Positions 39,801 to 51,800 of a DNA stretch of 64,000 bases are shown in pieces; position 1 is the stretch's first letter; each line of letters begins with the position of its first letter. The notes under the pieces are model-generated. The model was not told the origin of the DNA. It worked only from the letters and a program-made list of their open reading frames with translations, and did no database searches. Source of the DNA: Phymorhynchus buccinoides (taxonomy: Eukaryota; Mollusca; Gastropoda; Neogastropoda; Raphitomidae). A program made the position numbers and the translations under genes. The stretch lies in contig CM065690.1 of NCBI GenBank assembly GCA_017654935.2, positions 39,085,742-39,149,741 on the forward strand, read 5' to 3'.

Positions 39801-42800
39801 CTGGTAGTCGCAGAACACCTTTCTTCAGTTTTACCTGAGGGATATCTCTGCTCAGGGCGAAGACGACTCCTTTTCCATCTAGAAGGTGGTCGTTTCGCAG
39901 GTCCCGGTCTCCTTGTAGTGTGAGTTCCGGTGTTTTTTGTGCCTCTGTTTTTTCTCTGTGTTCTTTGGTATATCATTGACATGACTGTTTGGGGGTATTT
40001 ATTTGCATATTTTCAGGGATGTTGTACATCTTTCGGGGGATTCTCTTAGGAGTGTTTCCCTCTTTTACTGATATGCTTTTGGGGTTGTTGGTGTGTCAGT
40101 TGGCACGCATCACCCTCCACCACGGTGGTAATCTGCAGTTGTTTTGAGTGTTGGTATAGTATGATTAAATTAGATTGGTGGATTTTGATTAATCCTACTA
40201 TCTATTTAATTTAATACTTACCAACACTCAAAACAAAAAATGTTCCCTCCCAGCCTCCCTCCTGATGCGGGGCTGTAAAATTACACGAATGACATATCCG
40301 GTGCCCCAAGGGTGCGCGTCATACCCGGAAGTAAGGGGAGTCACTCCCGCTACTCCCTGCGGTATGGGTGCAGTCCCTTGGGGCCACTTTCGTTTTAGCT
40401 ATGTGCTAGGGTAAGGTTCCAGGTTGTTTTAGGCTAATGCAGTTGTTTTGAGTGTTGGTAAGTATTAAATTAAATAGATAGTAGGATTAATCAAAATCCA
40501 CCAATCTAATTTAATCATACTATACCAACACTCAAAACAACTGCATTAGCCTAAAACAACCTGGAACCTTACCCTAGCACATAGCTAAAACGAAAGTGGC
40601 CCCAAGGGACTGCACCCATACCGCAGGGAGTAGCGGGAGTGACTCCCCTTACTTCCGGGTATGACGCGCACCCTTGGGGCACCGGATATGTCATTCTTAA
40701 ATTTTCCAGCCTTTCAACCACACCTGGGCCTACCCTGCTCCGCCTTTTCTGACTCTTGTCTATCTGGTGGGTTCGTTCCGTGTTTAGCTTTGTTCTATTC
40801 AGTTTCTTGGGAAGGCTGTTAGTCATCCTATCGATATTATTTCATTGTCATTTCTTGGTGTTCGTTTTAGTTGAAAAATTATTTCGTTCACTCTGTTGTT
40901 CGTTTTCGGGGTGGCGTCAGCCATTATGGCTTCTTGCACCCCTCGGTTTCCACTTCGGGGAAAGCAGTTTCTCTTCGGTTGTTTTTCTGTTTTCCAAGTC
41001 AGTTGACTCTTCTTCTCTCACTAGGGACCCTTTGGGCAGGTTCTCTTAATCTTCTCAAGAAGTTTTCGTCTAATCCTCTCACAAATCCTACGTCTAACGT
41101 CCAGTCACAGTCCGTTTCGGTTACACCGGCCTAACCGGTTTCGGAGCCCATTCCAGTTTCTCTCCCTTCGGAGGTTTCTGCTCCTTCTCCTTTTCCGTTG
41201 GACTCGCAGGCTTTGTACTACGTCACTTGGACTCTTCGGGTTTCAGGGTTCTCCCTTTCGCATCGACAGAATCTTCCTCCTATTTCGGTTCTATGTTTAG
41301 GCCAGAGAGGGTTCCGCCAGTTGTCTCTTCTAACGTGAGACTGTCACTGGCGCAGCCCTCTCTCCTTCTTCTGTTCACAGGCTTGCCTCCAGGAGGCCCT
41401 TGTCCGCTAAGGCCAGCGTCGACCTCAACAGGGATAGGCAATCCCTTTCCACCTCTGGTTTCCGTCCTGTGGGCTTGATGTTTACGGAACAGAGAGGCTC
41501 CCCTCCGGGGAGCTTGCCTAGTGACAGAGGTGACTCCTCTGTCACCAGACTGGCCAGTCTGTCAGGCAATCATCCGGTGGTACCTGGGAGGTACCTCCAG
41601 GATCGGGAACGGCCTGTTCCCTTTCCTGAGTCCGGGCTCAAATCCTCCACTCAGTTCGAGGGAGAGGTTACCAGGACAGTCAAATCGGTCGGTGCGGGGC
41701 ACCTTCAATACCGATAAGAGTCCATACCCCCCTCCCGGGGGATGGCTCTCCAGTGATCCTGGCACTGGCGCGGTTGGGGCCTCTTGGCAGTCCCACCGCA
41801 ACCGGAAATTCGCTTCTCACGGTTGTGAGACGGTTTCCTCCGGTTCTCCCGGTGCTTACCCGGTTTCACCCGGTATTCATCCGGTTTCTCCCGGTTGTCT
41901 CCCGGTTGCTTGGCCAACGCGGACATACCGGGGGATGGCACGGTTGGAGCCTCTTGGCTTTCCCACCGCAACCGGTTATTTGCCTTTCCCGGTTGCGAGA
42001 CCGTTTCCTCCGGTTCTCCCGGTGTTTACCCGGTAATCATCCGGTTGTCTCCCGGTTGCTTGGCCAACGCGGACATACCGGGAAAGGGTTCGCCTAGAAC
42101 CGGAAAATTCCGATGATGAATTTCCGGTTCGTTCCTCCGGTTTGGGTCAACCGGGAATGTCCCGCTCGCACGGAGGACGCATACCGGGAAAGGGTTCGCC
42201 TAGAACCGGAAAATTCCGATGATGAATTTCCGGTTCGTTCCTCCGGTTTGGGTCAACCGGGAATGTCCCGCTCGCACGGAGGACGCCACGTTCTCCCGGT
42301 TCCGGCCGGTGTTCAGTGATCCTCTCACTCCCTACCGGCAGAGCCCTCTGCCAGGCATGGCCTCCGGTGGTGTTTGACTCTTGGGCCGCCCTTATCAGAA
42401 GCTTCAACGGCCAGACCCCTCCAGGGAATTCTCTGAGTTTCAGTCCGACTTTGAGTCAGACATGGAACTGGACCCTCAGTCGGAGGTCCCTCACTCTCTC
42501 ACTGAGTCCTCGGTTCAGAATCTTCTCAAGATTTTGTCTCGATCGTGCCCTTACGTGGTACCTGTGCGTTCCTCCCATCAGGAGTCCGCCACTGATCACG
42601 CGGTTGGCTCTCTTCTGCAGGCCAAGAGCTCCTTGACTCTCCAAGCCCCCTCCTTCCCGGAGGATTTGGTGGTTAAAGCGGAGTTCACGTTGAGGACCGG
42701 CAAGGTCCTTTCGTTGAAACAGATTGCTGAGGCTAATCTGGGGCGTTCTCAGCCGGCCTCGTCTCAGTTCGGTTCCTTTTTGGTACCTGGATTCAGACCT

Positions 42801-45800
42801 TTCGTCCCCCTACCGACGGAATACCTGCCCTTCCCCTCCGTCTCCAAACCTTCTTCTGAGGAGGTGGAGTCCTTGGGGTCCTGCTGCTGTTCCTCCCGTC
42901 ACGTTCAAGCCTTCGGCCTTCAAGTCTCTCGAGGAATCTCTGTCTGGTTCTCTCAGGGCTTGTGGCATGGCCACCTCTCTCGTGCAAACCTTGGCGGAGT
43001 CTCTAGGCAAATCAGCCTCTGATTCACCGGCGGTTTTTCAGTTCTTTGATCAGGTGGATGAAGCTTCCGTTGGAGTCTCTCTAGCCCTTTTGGGCAATGT
43101 GCTACAGAGCCTCTCTGATGTCACGGCTGGTTTGAAGGTTCAAACCTGTGCCTTGGCCCGGGATTCTTTCTGGCGCAGAACAGGTCTCTTTCGTCCAGGG
43201 AAAAGGAGCGTTTTGCGCTCTCTTCCCCTTCCGGAGTCGGGCTTGTTCGGGGAAGAATCGGTTCCCCCAGTTCTCGAGTCCTCTTCAAGAGGAAGTCAGC
43301 TGATAGCCAGAAGGCTATCTATCGGGCCCTGTTGAACCAGCCCCGTCCCAACCATTTCGTCCGGGGTACTTCGCGTCCCGCTCTAAGAGTGTGAGATACT
43401 CCTCTAGGCCTCCTCCCCAGTTCAAGGCCTTGAGGCCCCCCTTCCCAGTCTTCTCGTGGCAACAGGAGGCCGAGCCTTCCAAGAAACGGCGATCCTGTCC
43501 GTTGGAGATCCTCCAGAGGAAGTGGAGGACCTTCTCTGGAAGGGCGCGGGCGCGAGTGAACGATCCCAGTCCGGGTTTCTATTCCCGACTTTTTCAACCG
43601 GTCCTGTCAACCGGTTTTATCAAAAATTTCCGACCGTTTTCGGCCCATTCTGACTCTAATTGGCCGGCGATCTCTTAGGCCGTTTAAAGGGTTTTTTTTT
43701 GTTCACAGTCTCAGCCTCGGAGGACACAGGTGGTGTCCGACCTCTCAGTAACGAAGGCGGTCACACTTCGCTGTCCCCTCGGTTTTCTTAGTCTGATGGG
43801 GTCGATTTCGGAGCTCCTTCCTCTGGCCTGGGTATACATAGGCCCTTGCAGAGAGAAGTCAGAGTGCGCACTCCTTCTTTCACGGTTTCAACCATGAGTT
43901 GTTCAACCTGTTGACTCGTTCGGCCGTTCCAGTCATCCTGTTTCGGACTGGTTCCGTCCCGATCTGGCTTTAACTGTCCGGCTAGCATGATCTTCCCTTC
44001 TCAGCCGTCAGATCACCGAACGGCACAGCTTTCAACCTAAAGTTGTTCGACGGGGTGATTTTTGCCTTCCTTCAGGCCCCCCCCCCTTTTTGGTCTTCGG
44101 CGTCTCGTTCCGACCGTTTTTTATGGTTTAGGTCGAGGTGTGTCATCGTCACGTTTGCACACTGTTTCGCTTTTTGTCTACATGTTTTCCTTTTCGGTGG
44201 GGACTTTTCCGCGTCATCTGGTTCGATTTGACGTCATGCGATAGCAACTATGTTGCTGTTGCTGTCTGTTCCTACTTCATAGGCAGTTTTTTATTTTTAT
44301 TTTACCTCCCTACCGATCGAATTGTCTCCGCTGGTTTTTCACCCAGTCAACGGGGGTCCCTTTCGTCGGTCTTAGCATGTAGAGTTGGTTACGAAGTGCA
44401 GTCGCACATTCGTACCGTGGTTTCTCAGTTTGCTAGGTCAGAGGCTGAATCTGCTGCTCTTGCGGATTCTCATCCTAGTACTAGCTGTCTCTATCCCGCC
44501 ATCGGTCCTTTGCTTGCCCGACATTCTGAACTAGTCTTGTCCAGTTTGTTTTCTGACCCAGACTCGCCCCTTCGATCGATATTTTCCAGTTCGAAAGGGC
44601 GTAGCAGTGTGTAGTGGCCCGGTCCGGCCACTCATAGTCCGTAATGTATCAGGCCTTGGCTGCTCTAGGTGACTCGATGCGGAGTTTGTCTTCTCCTGAC
44701 TGCTTTGATAGTCAGCCATGTGCTTTCCAGAGATGCCTTCCCGGACTTTTTCAGGACTCTTTCTCTTGGTTCGCCTTCTGTGGTGACAGGAAGTTCTATC
44801 CGTTAAGACCTTCTTCGGTTCATTCGTCGAATTCTTAGCTTTTCTTCTCAGGTCTAGAAATCTCTGCCCATACCCTTTCTGGGTACAGAGCAGCCATCTT
44901 CAGTATGAGTTCCATGGCCTTAGGTGCTACCGTACCGCTAAGCTGTACGCCACCACTGTCTCGCACTTCTTGCTGAAGTGCATGCCGTTGTATTCCTCCC
45001 CTCTGATGGCACTAATCCCCCGGGTGTTGAAGAAGTCCTCCGGGAGCACCCGGACTTGATTCTCGTCACACCAATGTGGCCCACGAGCCATTGGTTCCCA
45101 GAGCTCCTCGACATGGCGCAAGACGGTCCTCTTCCGCTCAATCTCACTCCCGCCACTCTTCTTCAGTCAAGAAGCGGGGTCGGACACCCTTGCCCTTCAA
45201 GGCTAAACCTGGTCGCATGGCGGCTGTCCGACTAGGCCTTCGCTCTCAGGGGTTTTCCACGCGCACCGTGGATCTGTTGGTCGCCTCTCGGCGTAAGTCT
45301 ACAAACGATCTGTATGATCTTCGCTGGGCCACCTGGTTTGCGTTTTGTCAGGAGAGAAAGTTTGACCCGCTTCGTCCCTCAACGGTTCAGTTCGTGGAGT
45401 TCCTCTCTCACTTGCTTAGAACTAGGAACTCTTCCTCTCAAACCTTGTCAGGTTATAGGGCGGTCTTGATTAGCACGATCTCGTTGTCTTTAGGTTCCAA
45501 GTTTACGGGGAATCTCTCGGCTTTGCCAGTTTCTCACTTCCTGGACGCTGTGCGCCTCCAAGCCCCGTCCAGAACGGTCCAGTGTCCTCAGTGGGACATC
45601 TTTTTGGTTCTGGCTTTTCTCTGGGTCAAATTTGAACCCCTGGAGTCGTTGTCTCTTAAGCTTCTGACTCTCAAGACAGTTTTTTCTCATTTCTTTCGCC
45701 ACTGCCCGTCGCATCAGTGGTTTGCATGCTCTGAGTGGTCTCACCAAGGACGTCCAGTTCGAGGAGGACTTCTCGTCTGTCTCCCTTTCTTTTCTCCCGG

Positions 45801-48800
45801 AGTTCCGTGCAAAGAACCAGTCTGGTTATGTTTCCTCTCCCTTAGTCTCTTTTTCGAGTCTTCGCTCCGTTCTGGGTCCTGATGATCGTGATATCTTCCT
45901 CTGCCCCGTTAGGGCTCTTCGTTCTTATCTGGCTCGTACCAAGTCCTTCAGAAGGGCTAAACGTCGCCTGTTCGTCTCCTTTAATCCCAAGTACTGCAGC
46001 GATGTGGCTAAGGGTACTGTGTCCCGTTGGTTCCTCGACCTCATTAAGTTGGCCTATGCCCGCTCGCTGGTTAGGTTACCTGATAACCCCATTCGCGCCC
46101 ACGAGTTGCGGGCCATCAGCTCTTCCCTGGCGGTAGTCAAGGGTGTCCCTCTTGTGAAGGTTATGGCCTCAGCGTTCTGGTAGTCGCAGAACACCTTTCT
46201 TCAGTTTTACCTGAGGGATATCTCTGCTCAGGGCGAAGACGACTCCTTTTCCATCTAGAAGGTGGTCGTTTCGCAGGTCCCGGTCTCCTTGTAGTGTGAG
46301 TTCCGGTGTTTTTTGTGCCTCTGTTTTTTCTCTGTGTTCTTTGGTATATCATTGACATGACTGTTTGGGGGTATTTATTTGCATATTTTCAGGGATGTTG
46401 TACATCTTTCGGGGGATTCTCTTAGGAGTGTTTCCCTCTTTTACTGATATGCTTTTGGGGTTGTTGGTGTGTCAGTTGGCACGCATCACCCTCCACCACG
46501 GTGGTAATCTGCAGTTGTTTTGAGTGTTGGTATAGTATGATTAAATTAGATTGGTGGATTTTGATTAATCCTACTATCTATTTAATTTAATACTTACCAA
46601 CACTCAAAACAAAAAATGTTCCCTCCCAGCCTCCCTCCTGATGCGGGGCTGTAAAATTACACGAATGACATATCCGGTGCCCCAAGGGTGCGCGTCATAC
46701 CCGGAAGTAAGGGGAGTCACTCCCGCTACTCCCTGCGGTATGGGTGCAGTCCCTTGGGGCCACTTTCGTTTTAGCTATGTGCTAGGGTAAGGTTCCAGGT
46801 TGTTTTAGGCTAATGCAGTTGTTTTGAGTGTTGGTAAGTATTAAATTAAATAGATAGTAGGATTAATCAAAATCCACCACGTATTTTACTCATTATGGCC
46901 TTTTGGCCTGGGAACACAGAAGAAGAAGATGGTGTAGGTGAGTGTGTTGCGCTGCAGGTGGTGACCCTGAGGGAGATCCCCTTTGTGGACGTGGTGGACA
47001 TGCCGGAGGATGGCCTGTGCAAGTCGGAGAAGGAGGGCAGCTACTCCTTCCCCTGCCACAACTTCACCAGTGGTCAGTACACCACGCCGCTTCTTATTCT
47101 TACGATTGACCCCTTTAGAGGGAACACTCCCCGTGGGGATGCCGGGGGATCTTCCGTAAAAATAGTTCCCCCACCTTCTGGAAGTTCTGTGCTTGTAACT
47201 TCCTCTAATCTGCCACAACTTCACCTGTGGTCAGTACACCACGCCGCTTCTTATTCTTACGATTGACCCCTTTAGAGGGAACACTCCCCGTGGGGATGCC
47301 GGGGGATCTTTCGTAAAAATAGTTCCCCCACCTTCTGGAAGTTCTGTGCTTGTAGCTTCCTCTAATCTGCCACTCTCTTTTTGACTCTGCCTTTTCCCTT
47401 TGCTTTCTATCATCTACTATCTTTCTGACTTGTTGGCCCATTCTCCTGCCTTTAAAAAAACAAAAATTCCAAATAACTTTTCTCCCTTGAGCTCCTCAGA
47501 AATCGGAATGTGTCGGCTGTATGCAGCGGGGAGACCGGTGAAAACTAAAAAACGGACACATGCGTACCTTACCCATTATGGCCATATGACCTGGGAACGC
47601 AGAAGAAGAAGAAGAGGGAACACTACAGCGGAACCTCCCTTATAAGACCTCCCATCACAAAACTCCCTCCCACATAAGACCTACTTCTCTGAGACATTGC
47701 CCTTCTTTGTAAGTATTAAAATTACCTCCCTTATAAGACCCCTCCCTTATAAGACCCCATTTTGGATGATTTTTTAAGGTCTTATCAGGGAGGTTCCACT
47801 GTATTGTTCTTTATAATTAGGGGCGGGTGCATGTATATGCGGAAAGCCCCATGCGCATATCCCATCTGCAGTCCACAAATAAAGTAAGAAATAAGAGGAT
47901 GGGATATGTGAATGGATTTCTGTGAGTATGTGCACACTCCATATTTCGTACTTACAGATTTGTTGCGGTTTTCATACAGGATTTACACGTTTTTTACATT
48001 TTTTCCTTTCTTTTGTTCTTTTTTAAATTTTATTTCCTTCCAGTTTTCATTCTTGCTTGCTTTCTTACTTTTTTCCCCTTGCCTTTTCCTTCTTTCTTTC
48101 TTTTTGTTTTCTTGCCTTTTTTTCATTCTTTATTTTATTTTATTTCTTACTCTCTGTCATACTTTCTTTCTCTTTCCTCCCCTTCCTTACCACTTGATTT
48201 GTCTACCATTTCATTTACTTTCTTCTTTTTTTCATTTTCCTTCTGTTCTTTTCCCTCTTCCTCTTTTCTTTCTTTCTCTTTCCTCCCCTTCCTTACCACT
48301 TGATTTGTCTACCATTTCATTTACTTTCTTCTTTTTTTCGTTTTCCTTCTGTTCTTTTCCCTCTTCCTCTTTTCTTTCTTTCTTTCTTCCTTCTTTTCCT
48401 TCACTTCTTTTTTTCATTACCCCTTCTAAACGTATGAATCATCAAATATCAACGTAATGTCTCTTGCGAGTCTTCTTACCTTTGAGCAAATGTACACATC
48501 ACTTCAAGTAAAGTTATTTTGATTAATAGAATGTAGTTCACCTGCACCGTGCATTCCAGTGTGTAATAAAATGTGATATGGGCGTTGTTTTACCTGCCTT
48601 TCCCTGGTTGTGCAGGTGAGGTGAAATGCTGCACTGGATACTGCATGGACATGCTGCAGAAGATTGCAGAGAAACGCAAATTCAACTTACCCAAGATATA
48701 TTTGTAATATGGGCGTTGTTTTACCTACCTTTCTATCATTGTGCAGGTGAGGTGAAATGCTGCACTGGCTATTGTATGGACATGCTGCAGAAGATTGCAG

Positions 48801-51800
48801 AGAAACGCAAATTCAATTTAAGATATATTTGTGTTATGGGCGTTGTTTTACCTGCCGTTCCCTGGTTGTGCAGGTGGGTTGAAATGCTGCTCTGGCTACT
48901 GCATGGACATGCTGCAGAAGATTGCAGAGGAATGCAAATTCAACTTCACCATCCACCTCAGCCAGGACGGCCTCTTTGGGTCCTTTGAAAAGGTCAGTGG
49001 TGGCTCCTTTTAGGGTCATTATTTAGTGACTTTTTCCTTAAATAGTACCGGGGGTAATAATTCTTTATAAAGGTAATGTGAGGACTCCTTTAAAAAAAAG
49101 TCAGTGTGATTGTTTGTAGAAAAGTGATGATTCTTTTGTCTGTACAGTAGTACTTTTTGTGTGAAATAGATTGTAATGATTTTCTTTCAGAAAGGTTTGT
49201 GGTTATAGATTTGAATAGGTCCTCAAGGAGACTCCTTTTTAAAAGATATGTTTATTTGTTTGTTTGTTTTAGAAAGCAGGCATCAATTGGTTTGATAAAC
49301 TTGGTGAGGTGTTTTCGAGAAGGCTTGTTGTTATTCATGACCAGGAGGTGATGACAATGTGTTTCTTTTCAGCGTAACAACTCGGACACGAAGCAGTGGA
49401 ATGGCATGGTCGGGGAGCTGATTGACGGCAAGGCTGACCTGATTGTGGCCCCCCTGACCATCAGCCCTGAGCGCGCAGCGTTCATCGACTTCACCAAGCC
49501 CTTCAAGTACCAGGGCCTCAACATCCTGGTCAAAAAGGTAATGACCTGCTTCCATTCCCCTACACCATACCCTCACCAACCTTGTCTGTCTTCCTGGGGT
49601 GGCGCGCCTCTGGCTGCGATGCGCTCTCCAGGTGGGAGCAATCCGAATTTCACAGAGACGCCTCTGTGACTATAAAGTACCAAATACCAAATACTTGTTT
49701 GCTTATGTGTTTGCTTACGTGTTTGCCTACCTGTTTGCCTACGTGTTTGCTTGCGTGTCTGGTGGTCTGACTGACCAAAAGAAGGAAATATGTGTTTTAT
49801 GTGTTACACATGAAAATTCAATGTTGAGTCCTATCCGACAGAACTTTCTCCTTATTTAATCAAATGTTACCTGGGTGGGGGTGGGATTTAATATATACAT
49901 AAAAAGTAAATGGGTGTCCGACTAGATAGTTGCAGATTTTTTTTGAATGTTTTATTTTTGTGTCATGGTAGCACTCTTTTTTTTCATTGACATTTTGAAG
50001 GCCTGCTGGGAGAGTGGCTGGATGCCTCGTGCCTCCATACTGGACAAGGTCTTTTGTAAAAAATAGTTCCCCCACATTCTGGAAGTTCTGTGCTTGTAAC
50101 TTCCTCTAATGTATCACTCTTGATTCTGCCTTTTCCCTTTGCTTTCTATCATCTACTATCTTTCTGACTTATTGGCCCATTCTCCTGCCTTAAAAAAAAA
50201 AAAATCTTCCAAATAATTTTTCTCCTTTGAGCTCCTCCGAAATCGGAATGTGTCAGCTGTGCGCTGCGGGGAGACCAGTGAAAACTGAAAACCAAACACA
50301 TTATGGCCATATGACCCGGGAATGCAGGAGAAGAAGAAGAAGAAGGCCTGCTGCTCACAGCCTTACTTTGTTGCTCTAGTCCCAGCCCTGAAACCAACAG
50401 TCTGCTTCATCAAAATGAAGTGACACCGGTGGTCCCCTTTTAGACTCAAAGCTAATAACTTGGTGAATTGTTCATGTATCTGATTGTTTTTTTTAAATTT
50501 TACATTTTATTCCTTCTTCATGCATTTACAAATAACATTCATATATATGTATGATTCAACATTCATGAATAATAAACTGATTACTTGTAAACAACGATGA
50601 GTAAAACAGGAGAAAAAAAAGTTGTATCTGATTGTTTTATTTGTGACAACAGGTGCAGAAAGACTCCAACCTAATCACTTGTTCAAGTATGTTGACAATT
50701 CAGGTGCATTGTTGTTGTTGTGAAAACACAAACACAAAAGGACTCCAGCCTGATAATGACTTATTCAATGAGGCTTTATACCGAAAATTATCTGCCCCTG
50801 TCTCGTGACCTCAAATGTGAACGCCACCTACTTAAGATTATCACCCTTGCCTGTCAGGAACTAGTGGTATGTAGCCACAGAAGATTATCTGCTCCTGACT
50901 TGTCACCAGGGGGCATCGGCAGTTCGGCCCTAAAATTATCGCCCTTTCGTCTCGGCAAGGAGTAGTATAACGCCTCATTGTTAAAGGGCTGTTGACAGTT
51001 GAGATACCTGCATTTTTGTGTTTGTTTGTTTTTGTAGGGTTTTTTTTTGGTGTTTTTTTTAGAACACAGACAAAGAAAGATTCCAGCCTAATATCTTGTT
51101 GTGTTGAAAGGCTGGTTGTTGTTGTTGTTGTTGTTGTTTTCTTTCTCCACCTGACGGTCTCTTTCTATTGCTGTTGTTTCCACCAGACACAGGACTCCAG
51201 CCTGGCGTTGTTCCTGCAGCCTTTCCAGGACACACTGTGTATCCTGGTGGGGCTTTTGTTGAATTATTGAAGGGCTGGTATCAAATCTGACCTTCTCTTT
51301 ATCGCTGTTGTTCCCACCAGACGCAGAAGGACTCCAGCCTGGCGTCGTTCCTGCAGCCTTTTCAGGACATGCTGTGGATCTCCAACCTAATGTAACTTTT
51401 TCAATTGTTGAAGTGCTATATTAGTACACTTCTCTTTTTGTTGTTGTTGATGCCACCGGACACAGAACGACTCCAGCTTGATAACTTGTTGAATTTTAAA
51501 AGTGCCATCAACAGTTCAGACACCTGATGTTTCTGTTTGCTGTTGTTCCCACCAGACACAGCAGGACTCCAACCTGGCGTCGTTCCTGCAGCCTTTCCAG
51601 GACACGCTGTGGATCCTGGTGGGGCTGTCGGTGCACGTGGTGGCCCTGGTGCTCTACCTTCTGGACAGGTTCTCCCCCTTCGGCCGCTTCAAGCTGGCCA
51701 AGTCCGAGGACACCGAGGAAGACGCCCTCAACCTGTCGTCGGCCATGTGGTTCTCCTGGGGTGTGCTCCTCAACAGCGGCATTGGAGAAGGTGATGATAA

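Larger units (their letters stand above)
34107..40503 (+). mobile_element. DIRS-like tyrosine-recombinase retroelement, copy 1
   Basis: 6.4 kb with inverted terminal repeats of about 160 bp (34107-34265 and 40287-40460), a Gag-like frame, an RNase H-to-recombinase hinge, a tyrosine recombinase and an internal complementary region (40134-40236). DIRS elements encode a tyrosine recombinase instead of an integrase and pass through a circular intermediate. No reverse transcriptase palm motif (x-DD) is visible between Gag and hinge, and Gag and recombinase are both broken, so the copy is non-autonomous. Compared with copy 2 it carries an extra 342-bp internal duplication (from 35094 and again from 35436) and lacks about 200-270 bp of a second recombinase-like segment. 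The outermost ~37 bp of the left end are missing. Confidence 0.87.
40504..46879 (+). mobile_element. DIRS-like tyrosine-recombinase retroelement, copy 2
   Basis: 6.4 kb, head-to-tail with copy 1 and nearly identical to it. It has complete left and right ends (left from 40504, right to 46879 where it meets an R1 repeat fragment). Gag-like frames lie at 42381 and 42724, the hinge at 44978-45235, the recombinase at 45076-46228, the ICR at 46510-46612 and the right ITR at about 46663-46836. An extra recombinase-like piece lies at 44644-44990. A 62-bp-scale local duplication near 42110-42240 and small indels distinguish it from copy 1. Reverse transcriptase is also not visible here. Confidence 0.87.
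33091..46957 (+). other. GluN1 intron 7, 13.9 kb, filled by two DIRS elements
   Basis: Nearly all of this intron is the DIRS-like pair at 34107-46879. Before it lie an 89-bp tandem tract and a (GAT)n run (33825-33860). 33560-33820 shows nothing. Confidence 0.85.
49538..51555 (+). other. GluN1 intron 10 with repeats and exon 11 relics
   Basis: 2 kb. It has a SINE-tail-like fragment, an R1 copy, and then from 50640 a series of decayed copies of the exon 11 5' edge. 49760-50030 shows nothing. Confidence 0.8.

Noticed and set aside
48232..48457. Lys/Glu-rich and Phe/Leu-rich ORFs near 48000-48460
   Set aside because: They translate a pyrimidine-rich tract; composition alone explains them.
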